Source: Planctomycetota bacterium
GTDB taxonomy: Bacteria > Planctomycetota > UBA1135 > GCA-002748355
Direction of reading: 5' to 3'
DNA length: 64,000 bases
Assembly (NCBI GenBank): GCA_020638795.1
Contig: JACKHW010000003.1
Coordinates: 1-64,000, forward strand
This document shows positions 16,066 through 25,801 of the stretch, piece by piece. The notes below the pieces were generated by a model, which was given only the letters and a program-made list of their open reading frames with translations, was not told the origin of the DNA and did not search any database. The position numbers and the translations under genes are program-made. Numbering within the stretch: the first letter of the stretch is position 1; the number at the start of each line of letters is the position of its first letter.

Positions 16066-16644
16066 ATGGCGCACGACACGGAAGACCGGACGGCCGCGAA
16101 CACCGCGAACGGTTCGACGGAGCTCGTGCTCTACGACTCCGAATGCCGCCTCTGTCGAGGAGCCGTGCGGTTCATCATCGACCGGGATCCTCACGCACGC
16201 TTCTCCTTCGCGAGCCTCGCATCGTCCGTCGGTACGACGGAGCTCGCTGCCGCCGGATTCGCCGATGACCCCGGTGGCTCCCTGGTGCTCGTGACGCCCT
16301 ACACGTCCAAGATTCCAATGGCTCGGGGCTCTGCAACGACAGAGCGGGCGGCGAAGCGCTCGTACCGTCGCAGCGATGCAGCACTGCGCATCGCTGCTCG
16401 ATTGCGGTTTCCGTGGCCCTGCTTCGCGGTGTTCTTGATCGTGCCGACGTTTCTTCGCGATCCGGTCTATCGCCTCGTCGCACGGTACCGATACCGGTGG
16501 TTCGGCAAGGTCGCATCGACCGGTCTCCCCGTGCCGGATGCACCCGAACGATTCGTGGATCGTGACCAAGCTACGCTCGCCGTGCGCGACGGAGCATGCG
16601 GCCTCGACCGAGCGCAGGACTGCGCCACTCCAATGGATTCATGA
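16066..16644 (+). CDS. DCC-family thiol-disulfide oxidoreductase-like protein (DUF393)
   Basis: 192 aa. The family motif LYDSECRLCRGAVRFI places a CxxC pair at residues 27 and 30, with the RDPHARFSFASLAS segment after it, as in DCC/DUF393 proteins with a thioredoxin-like fold. These are predicted thiol-disulfide enzymes; the role is not well defined. A hydrophobic stretch (FPWPCFAVFLIVPTFL, about residues 118-133) may associate with the membrane. ATG 16066 is chosen; a longer in-frame start at 16027 would cross the divergent DUF3299 start. The 3' end overlaps the convergent RecQ gene by 6 nt. The C-terminal ~35 residues are acidic and variable. Confidence 0.8.
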   Translation: MAHDTEDRTAANTANGSTELVLYDSECRLCRGAVRFIIDRDPHARFSFASLASSVGTTELAAAGFADDPGGSLVLVTPYTSKIPMARGSATTERAAKRSYRRSDAALRIAARLRFPWPCFAVFLIVPTFLRDPVYRLVARYRYRWFGKVASTGLPVPDAPERFVDRDQATLAVRDGACGLDRAQDCATPMDS

Positions 16645-18486
16645 ACTTCGCGGCAAACGCCGCACACGTCGGCGCCGCGGATCGATGCTGCACTCTTCGA
16701 GACTGGTGGCATCTTGGATGATCAGGCGGACCGAGCGGCCCGTCCGTTCGACTCGCACGATCTGACCACGCAGCCCCTTGCCGACTTCGACCCAGTCTCC
16801 ACGTTCGAACTCGACATCGGGAAGGCAATGAGAAGGGGATGCCTCGTTCGATCGTTCGCTAGCGCGTAGCGACGACGGCGCCTGCCGTCGTTCGAACGAT
16901 GTGGCCACGAACTCGTCAGTGGACGCGCACACGTCACAGCGCCCGCACGCATCCGGAGCGGCATCGAGATCGAAGTGATCGGCGAGGAGTTGGCGTCGGC
17001 AACGCTCACGTTCTTTCGCGAACCGCAGCATCTCGAGCAGCGCCCGGAGGTCGTGATCACGCTTCTCGCCACTGCCGGCCCATTCCGGAAACTCGTCTGG
17101 GTTCAGCTCGCGGACGACTCGCAGATCGTGACCTTCGAAGCTCCCCGCCGTCACTTCGAGAACTTCGAGCCACCTCAGACAGATCGACACGCGATTGTCG
17201 TGTCGATTCTTGACGAGGAGCTCGGCCCTGAGGTCGTCGAGATCCTTCGTCTGCACACGCTCCCCCCAGCCGCGCAAGGTCTCGTAGACGAGCATCATGT
17301 ATTCGATCGACGGGTTCGCCCAATCGACGAATGTCTGCTGGATCGCGAGATCTTCCTCGAAGTAGAGCAGCTCACAGAAACTCGGACGACCATCACGACC
17401 CGCGCGACCGATCTCCTGTGTCCATGCCTCGAGCGTTCGCGGAATCTGCGCATGAATCACGAAGCGAATGTCCGCTTTGTCGACCCCCATGCCGAACGCG
17501 TTCGTCGCGAGTACGATCGAACGTTCGGAAGTCATGAAGCGATCCTGCATCGCCTGGCGTTCCGACGTCGAGAGCTTCCCGTGATACACCAAAGTCTCGA
17601 TGCCTCTTCGTGCGAGCTCGACGTGAAACTCTTCGAGGTCGCGGATCAACGACGTGTAGACGATTCCAGGGCCATCGATCGAGCCGAGTCTGTCCGCCAA
17701 ATGATCGAGGCGCTCATCGCGACTCTCGATCGTCCGAACGGCAAAGAAGAGATTCGGCCGCTCGATGCCGGCGCGAACGATGAGGGGGTCTCGTAAGCGC
17801 AACGACTCGACGATTTCTCGTGTCACACGAGCCGTCGCGGTCGCCGTGAGTGCGATCGTCGGTGGATCGCCGAGGGCTTCGCGATATGCCCCCAGTCGTG
17901 AGTAGTCCGGCCGGAAATCGTGCCCCCACGCGCTGATGCAATGCGCTTCGTCGACCGCGAGTCGCACGACGCCGAGGTCGTCGAGGGAACCTCGAAATGC
18001 CGGCGATCGAAAGCGTTCGGGCGTCACGTACAACAGGTCGTACTCGCCGCGCAGCGCCGCAGCCAAAGTCTCGCGGCGTTGCGACGATTCTTGGAGCGAG
18101 TTGAGACAAGCAGCTCGGAACCCACGGGCACGGAGCGCACCGACTTGATCTTCCATCAGCGCGATCAACGGACTCACGACCAACATGAGCCCGTCGAGGG
18201 CGACAGCGGGGAGTTGATAGACGAGCGACTTTCCGTGGCCGGTCGGCAACGTCACGACGACATCCCGTCCCGCCAGGACAGCGCCGACGGCTTCGCGCTG
18301 GTGCGGACGCCATTTGCGAAGGCCGAAGGCATCGCGCAGGATCGAGTCCGCATGCGACGACGGAAGGTCGCGATCTTCGGGAGTCGATGCCATCGCGAAC
18401 ATGGTCGTCCGAATCGCCGACAGGAACAGCATTTTCTCGTTCGGATCCACGCGGTCCACAGGACCGACGGGGTACGGTTGGACCAT
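16639..18486 (-). CDS. recQ: RecQ-family ATP-dependent DNA helicase
   Basis: 615 aa from ATG 18486. Motif I is LPTGHGKS (about 80-87; most RecQ proteins have TGGGKS), the DEAH box is at about 179-182 within LAVDEAHCISAWGHDFRPDY, which also carries the RecQ aromatic loop, and motif VI lies in QEIGRAGRDGRPS. The RecQ zinc site is present: Cys496, 514, 517 and 520. After it comes only a short SH3-like beta segment (GDWVEVGKGLRGQIVRVER), so the usual winged-helix and HRDC domains appear shortened or missing. Internal Met codons at residues 19, 29 and 32 are alternative starts, because the first ~30 residues look unconserved. Likely role is DNA repair and fork processing. It lies 19 nt after the PmoA-like gene on the same strand. 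Confidence 0.87.
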   Translation of the reverse strand: MVQPYPVGPVDRVDPNEKMLFLSAIRTTMFAMASTPEDRDLPSSHADSILRDAFGLRKWRPHQREAVGAVLAGRDVVVTLPTGHGKSLVYQLPAVALDGLMLVVSPLIALMEDQVGALRARGFRAACLNSLQESSQRRETLAAALRGEYDLLYVTPERFRSPAFRGSLDDLGVVRLAVDEAHCISAWGHDFRPDYSRLGAYREALGDPPTIALTATATARVTREIVESLRLRDPLIVRAGIERPNLFFAVRTIESRDERLDHLADRLGSIDGPGIVYTSLIRDLEEFHVELARRGIETLVYHGKLSTSERQAMQDRFMTSERSIVLATNAFGMGVDKADIRFVIHAQIPRTLEAWTQEIGRAGRDGRPSFCELLYFEEDLAIQQTFVDWANPSIEYMMLVYETLRGWGERVQTKDLDDLRAELLVKNRHDNRVSICLRWLEVLEVTAGSFEGHDLRVVRELNPDEFPEWAGSGEKRDHDLRALLEMLRFAKERERCRRQLLADHFDLDAAPDACGRCDVCASTDEFVATSFERRQAPSSLRASERSNEASPSHCLPDVEFERGDWVEVGKGLRGQIVRVERTGRSVRLIIQDATSLEECSIDPRRRRVRRLPRSS

Positions 18487-18505
18487 GCGACGCGTCCGCG
18501 CAGCG

Positions 18506-19792
18506 TCAATCGCGCTTCGTCGGTTCGAAGCGCAACGTCATGCCGCCCTGCTGTGCAAGCTCGGCACGCAACCTCGCGGTCTTTTCATCGAACGGCGCAC
18601 GACTGAGATCGAAGAACTCGATCCGCACGACGAAGTTACGTGGTTCTCCCGGCTCGAGCGTCGTCTTGCAGAAGCTGCCGAAGCGGCCGTATGGACGCAC
18701 CGAGTAGCGAGCTGCCGCCGGCATTTCGAGAGTCGTGTGCAAGAAGCCCCATGGCTTTCCGTGCACCGGCGCGATGAAACCGCACCACGTCGCGTTCGAC
18801 CACAAGTCATTGCCCTCGGAGACGGCATCGGGGTCCAAGAAGGACTTCGTCGACTTCTCGTGGTCCGCGACGTCGTTGCTCAGTCGAATTTGCACGCCGC
18901 CGTGGTGTGGATCCCCGTCGAGTTCGACGCGTGCACCCGCGGCCTCGAGGCGGATCGTGACGTCGCACACCAGATGTCCGTACCCCGCAGCAATGAGTTC
19001 GATCGTGCGCGACTCGCGCACGATCGTCATGCCATCGGCGGCCTTCCATGCGAGTTCGCTGACGCGGCGCGCAGCGAAAGGCGATGGTTGCGGCGTCTCG
19101 AGATCGCGAACGACTTCGATCGTCTCCCCGGCGCGGCCGTGCCAGAAGTCGTAAGACTTCCCGTCGCAGCGCATCTTGTTCCAACCCGCGAAGATGCCGC
19201 GATGATGCGGAAACTTGCCCCCAGCGCCCTTGGTCAAGAGTTCGCCATCGACACCGAAGACCGCATCGTGCGCCTTCCACGTCTCCTCGCGCCGGTCGGC
19301 GTCATAGCCACGTTCACTTCGCAATCGGAGCACGCCCTCGACGACCATGCCGCCGGGAACGGCCTCGTTTGCCGGCCCACAGCAGGTGATTCGAGGGAAT
19401 GGTCCAACTGCGACCTCGAACGAACGTGGCGCGTGGCCGCCGAGGACGGGCAGGACCGACATCCACGACACGCCATCTGCGCCTCGTTGCACCTGGATCG
19501 GTGCCAACTGCTTACCGTACGCATCGACGAATGCGAGGGTGCGGTTCGGGCCGAGGCCCATCGTGTCGACGAGGTGGCTCTCGACACGAATGCGGACCGG
19601 CACGCCCATGATCGCGCTCGTATCGAGTCGTGACGCGAGATCGCCCCCATATTCGAGATGGACCTTTCCCACGGCGTTCACCGGCAGCGATTGCGATCGA
19701 AGCGTCATCGGGAGCGCGAACGCCGTGGAGCAGACCATCGAGCATGCCAGCCGGACGATCGTCGGCTGGACCATGGTGAATCGCTGGGGCAT
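18506..19792 (-). CDS. Secreted PmoA-like protein (DUF6807)
   Basis: 428 aa with a probable signal sequence in the first ~32 residues (LACSMVCSTAFALPM). The region KFPHHRGIFAGWNK, followed by DGDPHHGGVQIRLSND, matches the 'methane oxygenase PmoA-like' family that is abundant in planctomycetes and is not a methane monooxygenase. The HHRG His pair and the DGDPHHGG block could bind metal or sugar. The family is often found near carbohydrate-active genes. It is divergent from the PVC cytochrome gene (89 nt between starts) and upstream of recQ. Function unproven. Confidence 0.78.
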   Translation of the reverse strand: MPQRFTMVQPTIVRLACSMVCSTAFALPMTLRSQSLPVNAVGKVHLEYGGDLASRLDTSAIMGVPVRIRVESHLVDTMGLGPNRTLAFVDAYGKQLAPIQVQRGADGVSWMSVLPVLGGHAPRSFEVAVGPFPRITCCGPANEAVPGGMVVEGVLRLRSERGYDADRREETWKAHDAVFGVDGELLTKGAGGKFPHHRGIFAGWNKMRCDGKSYDFWHGRAGETIEVVRDLETPQPSPFAARRVSELAWKAADGMTIVRESRTIELIAAGYGHLVCDVTIRLEAAGARVELDGDPHHGGVQIRLSNDVADHEKSTKSFLDPDAVSEGNDLWSNATWCGFIAPVHGKPWGFLHTTLEMPAAARYSVRPYGRFGSFCKTTLEPGEPRNFVVRIEFFDLSRAPFDEKTARLRAELAQQGGMTLRFEPTKRD

Positions 19793-19881
19793 GAGCGAAC
19801 CATAGCACCGAGCCGCAATCGCGCGATATGGTTGGGCGCATCGTCCGCACCACAGATCGTCCTGGTCGTCATAGGAACCGA

Positions 19882-22458
19882 ATGCTCTCGTCCCTCATGT
19901 GCTTGCGTATCCCGAGCCTGGTGAACTCGCTCTCGAGTCGTGGATCGACGCTTTGCGCGATCCTTTCGATCTGTCTCTTGGCGGGTCCACTTCTCGCTCA
20001 ACGCGGAGACAAGAAGGGCGAAGTGCAGGGTGATCTGCCGCCCGAGTTGCGACTTCCCGAAGCCCTCCCGCTACAGCCCGAGGCGGCTCTCGCTGCGTTC
20101 TCACTCGTTGACGGGTATCGCATCGAAATCGCCGCATGCGAGCCGCTTGTCGAGGACCCGGTGCAAGTCGCGTTCGATGATCGTGGAAGGCTGTACGTCG
20201 TCGAGATGCGCGGGTTCATGCCGGATCCCGACGGCACCGGCGAGCGCGAGCCCACGGGAAAGATCGCGATTCTCGACGATCACGATGGCGACGGACGTTT
20301 CGAGCACCGTGTCGACTTCCTCGACGGGCTCGTGCTTCCGCGTGGAGTCCTCCCCTACCAGGACGGCGCCCTCGTGATCCTGCCGCCACGACTCGAGTTT
20401 GCTCGCGATACCGATGGCGACGGTGTCGCCGACACGCGCGAGGTCGTGCTCGACAGTGGGTTCGAAGCCGGTCTCGAGAATCCCGAGCATGCGGGCAATC
20501 AACCGACATTGGCCCACGACGGTTGGGTCGACTTCGCCAACTTCGGTCGCCGCGTGCGGCGACGCGCGGACGGGACCTGGGAGACACGTCGCACGCACAC
20601 GAGTGGGCAATGGGGCTTGTCGCAAGACGATTGGGGACTTCACGTCTACAACTACAACAGCTCCTGGTTGCACGGCGATCGATTCGCTGCGCACTATGCC
20701 GTGCGCAATCCTGCGCTCGGCGTCGCTCTCGGTGTCGGCGATCGACTCACGAACGACCAGACGCTGTTCCCGATCCGGCCCAATCCCGGGATCAACCGCG
20801 GCTACCAGAACGGCATGCTGCGCGACGGAAAACTCGCGCGAACGACCGCAGTGTGCGGCCCGGGCGTCTATCGCGGCGGCCTGTTTCCGAATGCCTGGAT
20901 CGGCGATGTCTTCGTTCCGGAGCCTGCCGGCAACCTCGTGCGGCAGATGAAGATCACGGTCGACGATCGCGGTCAAAAACGCGCCGAAAACCGATGGCAA
21001 GATCGCGAGTTCCTCGCCTCGACCGACGAGCGTTTTCGGCCTGTGCAGTGTTTGACCGGCCCTGATGGCGCGCTCTACGTCGTCGATTTCTATCGCGGCA
21101 TACTCCAGCACCGCAATTTCTTGACGACGTTTCTGCGCAAGCAGATCGAACAACGCAAGCTCGCGACGCCGATCGGACTCGGTCGCATCTACCGCATCGT
21201 GCCCGAAGGGTCGACGCCCAAGCGCGCCGCCGACCTCACGGCGAAGACCTCGGTCGAACTCGTCGCACTGCTCGCGCACCGCAACGGCATCGTGCGCGAG
21301 CTGGCTCAGCAAGCGCTGATCCAACGCTCGGCGTCCGGTTTGGAAACGGACGTTCGACGAGCCCTCGTGGATCTCGGCACCAACGCGTTCGCGCTCGCGC
21401 GGTATCACGCTGCACGAACGCTCGCGCAGCTCGATGCGCTCACGGACGATGGTGTCCTGGCGCTGTTGCGGGACGAAGAACCTCGCGTGCGTGCCCTCGG
21501 CATCGAGCTCGCCGAGGGGCGCTCGAAGATCGATCTCATGCCTCTCGTGCGTGACCCGAGTCCGATCGTTCGCGTACAGCTCGCGCTATCGACGTCGCCT
21601 GACGCTTCGCGTCTGCCGGTACTCGCGGCACTCCTCGAGATCCATGCCGATGACCGAAGCGTTCGCCAGGCAGCCGTGACGGGCATTTCCGGTCGCGAAC
21701 TCGAGTTCGCGACCTGTCTCGGCGCACGACCACAGTGGAAGAACGAGGCTCCCGACGGCGGCGTCGCACTCTGGCGACGTTTGGCCCAATGCGTCGGCAC
21801 GAACCGCAAGCCGGACAACATCGCGCGATTGCTCGACTTCGCCGTCTCGCGCGAGGTCGCATGGCAGCGGCAAGCCATTGCCGATGGTCTGGTCGCGGCG
21901 CTTCCGAAGGGTGATGCGCGCAAGGGTTCGATTCGCTTCACGGACAAGCCGGCAGCGCTCGCCTCCCTCCGCGAAGGGACGCCACAACGCACGTTCGAAG
22001 CCCTCGACGAAGCGATCACCTGGAAGGGCAAGTCGGGAGCAGTCGCCGAGGCGAAGCCGCTCACGCCGGACCAAGAGCGGCTCTTCAAACTCGGCAAGCA
22101 CTACTTCGTCGCGCACTGCGTGCAGTGTCACCAGGCCGATGGTCGCGGGCAGGTCGGTCTCGCGCCGAGCCTGCACGATTCGCCCATCGTACTCGGCCCC
22201 GCCGCGCGCCAGATTCGCGTGGTTCTGCACGGGCTCACGGGACCGGTCGAGATCGCGGGCAAGACCCAAGAACTCACGATGGAGCCGCTCGGCCCGAAGC
22301 TGAACGATCGACAGATCGCAGCGATCCTGACCTTCACGCGCCGTACGTGGGGACATACAGCCACGGCCGTCGATCCCCAAGAGGTCGCTCGGGCGCGCTC
22401 GGCGACCGACGAACGAAAGCTTCCCTGGACACGAGAAGAGCTGTCGAAGATCGAGTAG
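19882..22458 (+). CDS. PVC-type secreted dehydrogenase-like protein with HEAT repeats and C-terminal cytochrome c
   Basis: 858 aa from ATG 19882, which has AGGA 5 nt upstream and starts a clean signal peptide (STLCAILSICLLAGPLLAQ); the upstream in-frame ATG at 19828 gives an Arg-rich leader and is rejected. Residues ~60-430 form the 'putative membrane-bound dehydrogenase' beta-propeller typical of planctomycetes, with Ca-binding-like DHDGDGRFE and DTDGDGVAD loops. Residues ~460-690 are HEAT-like helical repeats. The C-terminus has one heme site, CVQCHQADG, and a distal Met in LTMEPLG. It probably oxidises a sugar or alcohol outside the cytoplasm and passes electrons to the heme; the substrate is unknown. 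It lies 10 nt upstream of pepN, so the two may be co-transcribed. Confidence 0.85.
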   Translation: MLSSLMCLRIPSLVNSLSSRGSTLCAILSICLLAGPLLAQRGDKKGEVQGDLPPELRLPEALPLQPEAALAAFSLVDGYRIEIAACEPLVEDPVQVAFDDRGRLYVVEMRGFMPDPDGTGEREPTGKIAILDDHDGDGRFEHRVDFLDGLVLPRGVLPYQDGALVILPPRLEFARDTDGDGVADTREVVLDSGFEAGLENPEHAGNQPTLAHDGWVDFANFGRRVRRRADGTWETRRTHTSGQWGLSQDDWGLHVYNYNSSWLHGDRFAAHYAVRNPALGVALGVGDRLTNDQTLFPIRPNPGINRGYQNGMLRDGKLARTTAVCGPGVYRGGLFPNAWIGDVFVPEPAGNLVRQMKITVDDRGQKRAENRWQDREFLASTDERFRPVQCLTGPDGALYVVDFYRGILQHRNFLTTFLRKQIEQRKLATPIGLGRIYRIVPEGSTPKRAADLTAKTSVELVALLAHRNGIVRELAQQALIQRSASGLETDVRRALVDLGTNAFALARYHAARTLAQLDALTDDGVLALLRDEEPRVRALGIELAEGRSKIDLMPLVRDPSPIVRVQLALSTSPDASRLPVLAALLEIHADDRSVRQAAVTGISGRELEFATCLGARPQWKNEAPDGGVALWRRLAQCVGTNRKPDNIARLLDFAVSREVAWQRQAIADGLVAALPKGDARKGSIRFTDKPAALASLREGTPQRTFEALDEAITWKGKSGAVAEAKPLTPDQERLFKLGKHYFVAHCVQCHQADGRGQVGLAPSLHDSPIVLGPAARQIRVVLHGLTGPVEIAGKTQELTMEPLGPKLNDRQIAAILTFTRRTWGHTATAVDPQEVARARSATDERKLPWTREELSKIE

Positions 22459-22468
22459 CGTTGCGGGC

Positions 22469-25108
22469 ATGCAAGCGCGAGATGCCCACATTCAGCCCGT
22501 CTATCGCAAGGACTACACTCCTCCGGATTACGAGATAGAGCACGTCGACCTGTCGTTCGATCTCCACGAAGAGGAGACAGTCGTCGACGCGACTCTCTCC
22601 ATCGTGCGCCGCTCCGGCGCGAAGGCCTCGCCTCTCGTCCTGCAAGGCACCGGCCTCGAAACCTTGCACGTCGTGCTCGACGGTCGTGCGCTCGAGAAAG
22701 GACAGTACGAACTGAAGGGCGAGTCGCTCTCGATTCCCGACGTGCCCCAGCGCTTCTCGCTCGAGACGCGCGTCGTGATCCACCCGGAATCCAACACGGC
22801 ACTGAGCGGGCTCTACAAGTCGAGCGGGAACTTCTGCACGCAGTGCGAAGCCGAGGGCTTTCGGCGCATCACGTGGTTCTTGGATCGACCCGACGTCATG
22901 GCTCGGTACCGCGTGCGTATCGAAGCGGACCAGGCGCGCTATCCGGTGCTTCTGAGCAACGGCAACCGTCTCGACTCCGGCAAGACGGATGGCGGTCGAC
23001 ACTGGGTCCGTTGGGAAGACCCATTCAAGAAGCCTTCGTACCTGTTCGCTCTCGTCGCCGGCACGCTGAGCTGCCACGCGGGCTCGTATCGCACGATGTC
23101 GGGACGGGATGTCCGACTCGAGATCTGGGTCGAGCCGCAGAACATCGACAAGTGCCAGCACGCACTCGAGTCCCTGCAGCGCGCGTTCCGATGGGACGAG
23201 GAGACGTTCGGCCTCGAGTACGATCTCGACCTCTACATGATCGTCGCGGTCGGCGACTTCAACATGGGTGCGATGGAGAACAAGGGATTGAACATTTTCA
23301 ACTCCAAGTTCGTCCTCGCGAGACCCGAGACCGCGACCGACGAGGAGTACGACGGGATCGAGAGCGTGATTGCGCACGAGTACTTCCACAACTGGACCGG
23401 GAATCGCGTGACGTGTCGCGACTGGTTCCAGCTCACGCTCAAGGAGGGGCTCACGGTTTTTCGCGACCAGCAGTTCTCGATGGATCTCTGGTCGGCGGCC
23501 GTCAAACGCATCGAGAACGTCCGCAACCTGCGTGCGAGCCAGTTCGCCGAAGACGCGGGACCGATGGCGCATCCGATCCGCCCCGAGTTCTACGTCAAGA
23601 TGGACAACTTCTACACGGCGACGGTGTACGTGAAGGGGTCCGAAGTCGTGCGGATGTACCAGACCCTGTTGGGACGCGAAGGGTTTCGCAAGGGAATGGA
23701 TCTCTACTTCGCTCGGCACGACGGGCAAGCGGTCACGTGCGATGATTTCCGAAGTGCAATGGCGGATGCCAACGGTCGCGACCTGTCTCAATTCGAGCGC
23801 TGGTACTCGCAGGCCGGAACACCGACGGTTCGTGCCGTTGGAACGTACGACGCCAACGCGAAGCGATACTCGCTGACATTGGAGCAGGAGTTCCCCAAGA
23901 TCCCCAACTTGCCGGATCCTCAGCCGGCGTTGATTCCCGTGCGCACGGCGCTACTCGGATCGTCGGGGCAGCGGTTGACGTTCGTCCAAGCAGGCGCCTC
24001 GCGCGACGAAGCCGTTCTCGAGCTGACCGAGCCGCGCCAGAACTTCGTCTTCGACTCGGTCAGCGAAGCGCCGATCGTGAGTCTACTGCGCGAGTTCTCC
24101 GCTCCGGTCAAGCTCGAGTTCGAACGCTCGAGGGACGAACTCGCGTTTCTCGCCGCGCATGACGACGACGCGTTCCAGCGCTGGGAAGCGGGTCAGACGC
24201 TCGCTGCCGAAGTCCTTCTCGAACTCGCCGGTTCGGTGGCTCGTCGCGAAGAACTCGTTCTCGACGAACGACTCGTGGACGCGTTCGCGAAGACGCTCGA
24301 GGACTCCGGCCTCGACGGCTCGATGAAGGACCTCGCGCTCACGTTGCCGACGGAGCGCTATCTGATTCAACAGATGTCGCCGTGGGATCCCGATGCCCTC
24401 GGTACCGCGCGTGATTTCGCAGAACGCGAACTCGCACGAAGGCTGCGCGAACCACTCTTGGCGATCCAACGCGCCCATGAGTCACGCGACTACCGCTTCG
24501 TCGCCGAGGACGTCGATCGTCGCGCCCTCGAGAAGCGCGCACTCTCGTATCTCGCCCTGCTCGAAGACGACGACGAGTGCATGGAGTTGTTGCAACGTCG
24601 CGCGAACGAAGCGACCAACATGACCGAAGAATGGGCGGCATTCAGGCTCCTCGCCTGTCTACGCGACGAAGAGCGACGACAGGCGGCGATCGAGCGCTTC
24701 TACGACAAGTGGAACACCGACCCACTGGTTCTCGACAAGTGGTTCCAGGCACAAGCCGTAGTCTCCTTCGGCAACGACGCCGCACGTATGGAGCGACTCT
24801 GTGCGCATCCGAGCTTCACCCTCAAGAATCCGAATCGGGCACGGTCGGTGCTGATGATCTTCGGGATGGCGAATCTTCGCGGCTTCCACGACGTGAGCGG
24901 CGCCGGGTATTCGTTCCTGGCCGACAAAGTGCTCGAGATCGACTCGCTCAATCCCCAGCTCGCTTCACGCGTCGTCTCGAGCTTCAATTACTGGCGTCGG
25001 TTCGACGAGCCACGCCGCGGTCTCGGACGAGCCGCACTCGAACGCATCGCCGCGAAGGAAGGTCTCAGCAAGGATGTCGCGGAAATCGTCGAACGAGCGC
25101 TCGCCTGA
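22469..25108 (+). CDS. pepN: Aminopeptidase N (M1 family, E. coli PepN type)
   Basis: 879 aa, the usual length for PepN. The exopeptidase motif GAMEN is at 267-271 and the zinc site is HEYFH at 303-307 followed by Glu326 (within NRVTCRDWFQLTLKEG), all intact. The PepN-type DUF3458 Ig-like domain and the C-terminal helical domain (HPSFTLKNPNRARSVLMIF) are present. There is no signal peptide, so it is cytoplasmic and likely degrades peptides by removing N-terminal residues. Start ATG 22469 is 10 nt after the stop of the PVC cytochrome gene. It ends 8 nt from the convergent Uma2 gene, leaving no space for a classical terminator. Confidence 0.95.
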   Translation: MQARDAHIQPVYRKDYTPPDYEIEHVDLSFDLHEEETVVDATLSIVRRSGAKASPLVLQGTGLETLHVVLDGRALEKGQYELKGESLSIPDVPQRFSLETRVVIHPESNTALSGLYKSSGNFCTQCEAEGFRRITWFLDRPDVMARYRVRIEADQARYPVLLSNGNRLDSGKTDGGRHWVRWEDPFKKPSYLFALVAGTLSCHAGSYRTMSGRDVRLEIWVEPQNIDKCQHALESLQRAFRWDEETFGLEYDLDLYMIVAVGDFNMGAMENKGLNIFNSKFVLARPETATDEEYDGIESVIAHEYFHNWTGNRVTCRDWFQLTLKEGLTVFRDQQFSMDLWSAAVKRIENVRNLRASQFAEDAGPMAHPIRPEFYVKMDNFYTATVYVKGSEVVRMYQTLLGREGFRKGMDLYFARHDGQAVTCDDFRSAMADANGRDLSQFERWYSQAGTPTVRAVGTYDANAKRYSLTLEQEFPKIPNLPDPQPALIPVRTALLGSSGQRLTFVQAGASRDEAVLELTEPRQNFVFDSVSEAPIVSLLREFSAPVKLEFERSRDELAFLAAHDDDAFQRWEAGQTLAAEVLLELAGSVARREELVLDERLVDAFAKTLEDSGLDGSMKDLALTLPTERYLIQQMSPWDPDALGTARDFAERELARRLREPLLAIQRAHESRDYRFVAEDVDRRALEKRALSYLALLEDDDECMELLQRRANEATNMTEEWAAFRLLACLRDEERRQAAIERFYDKWNTDPLVLDKWFQAQAVVSFGNDAARMERLCAHPSFTLKNPNRARSVLMIFGMANLRGFHDVSGAGYSFLADKVLEIDSLNPQLASRVVSSFNYWRRFDEPRRGLGRAALERIAAKEGLSKDVAEIVERALA

Positions 25109-25116
25109 GGCAACCG

Positions 25117-25659
25117 TTAGCCCCAGATGCGCGACATATCGATCGTGCATTCCGGAAGGACGCAGAGTCGAATCCGCTCTCGCGAAGTCACGGCTCGTTC
25201 GTACCGGCCGTCACTCAGAGCGAACTGCGAGACGATTTGCTCGGAGGAGTCGACGAGCCAATATTCGTGCACGCCGCTCTTCTCGTAGAGCGTGAACTTC
25301 CGCTCACGGTCGTGCTTGACTGTGCTGGGCGAGAGGATCTCGACGACGAGATCCGGTGCGCCGACGATTCGTGACTCCGCGATGATATGCGCGTTGTCCG
25401 CGAGTATGACGACGAGGTCGGGCTGAACGATGTCGTGCTCCGAGAGCTGCACGTCGATCGGCGCGGTCAGCACTCGTCCGAGCTCGGCTCGCTCGATCGT
25501 CGCGACCAATTCGATGGCGAGGTGCAATGAGGCACTCTGATGCCGTGGCGTGGGCGCAGGATTCACGAAGTGCGCCCCGTCGATGATTTCGTGCCGCTGC
25601 CCGTCCTCTGGGATCGAGCAGTAGTCGGTGTAGTCGAGCTTCGTTCCGAGGTCGTCCAT
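25117..25659 (-). CDS. Uma2 family putative endonuclease-like protein
   Basis: 180 aa. The PD-(D/E)xK-like Uma2 core is visible: HEIIDGAHF near the N-terminus, VQPDLVVIL, APDLVVEILSPSTVKHDRE and KFTLYEKSGVHEYWLVD. The Asp of QPDL, the Glu of VEIL and the Lys of RKFTLYE are the usual active-site set, and all are present. This family is expanded in planctomycetes and cyanobacteria, and its role is not established. GGAGG lies 4 nt before the ATG. It is convergent with pepN and co-directional with the ThuA-DUF1080 gene 142 nt upstream. Confidence 0.85.
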   Translation of the reverse strand: MDDLGTKLDYTDYCSIPEDGQRHEIIDGAHFVNPAPTPRHQSASLHLAIELVATIERAELGRVLTAPIDVQLSEHDIVQPDLVVILADNAHIIAESRIVGAPDLVVEILSPSTVKHDRERKFTLYEKSGVHEYWLVDSSEQIVSQFALSDGRYERAVTSRERIRLCVLPECTIDMSRIWG

Positions 25660-25696
25660 CGAGCCTCCATGGTAGCCGAGAGCCTCCGCGCGCAGG

Positions 25697-25726
25697 GATC
25701 ACGAGTGCACTCTTGATTCCGTGATC
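25697..25726. other. Inverted repeat between ThuA-DUF1080 and Uma2 genes
   Basis: GATCACG at 25697-25703 pairs with CGTGATC at 25720-25726 across a 16-nt loop that contains GTGCAC. It is 76 nt past the stop of the ThuA-DUF1080 gene and 38 nt before the Uma2 start. It could be an operator-like palindrome or a weak terminator; no T tract is seen. Confidence 0.4.
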
Positions 25727-25801
25727 ACGGCTTCGGTTACACGGCGAATCCCGCAACGGCGGAACGAACAGGAACAGACGGCAGTCCGTGCCGCGCTTCT
25801 T

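Noticed and set aside
20101..21408. 435-codon minus-strand frame opposite the first PVC cytochrome gene
   Set aside because: Shadow ORF without motifs; the plus-strand gene has a signal peptide, propeller loops and a CxxCH site.
22334..23791. 485-codon minus-strand frame opposite pepN
   Set aside because: It crosses the zinc-site and GAMEN coding region of an intact aminopeptidase; no motif in the product.
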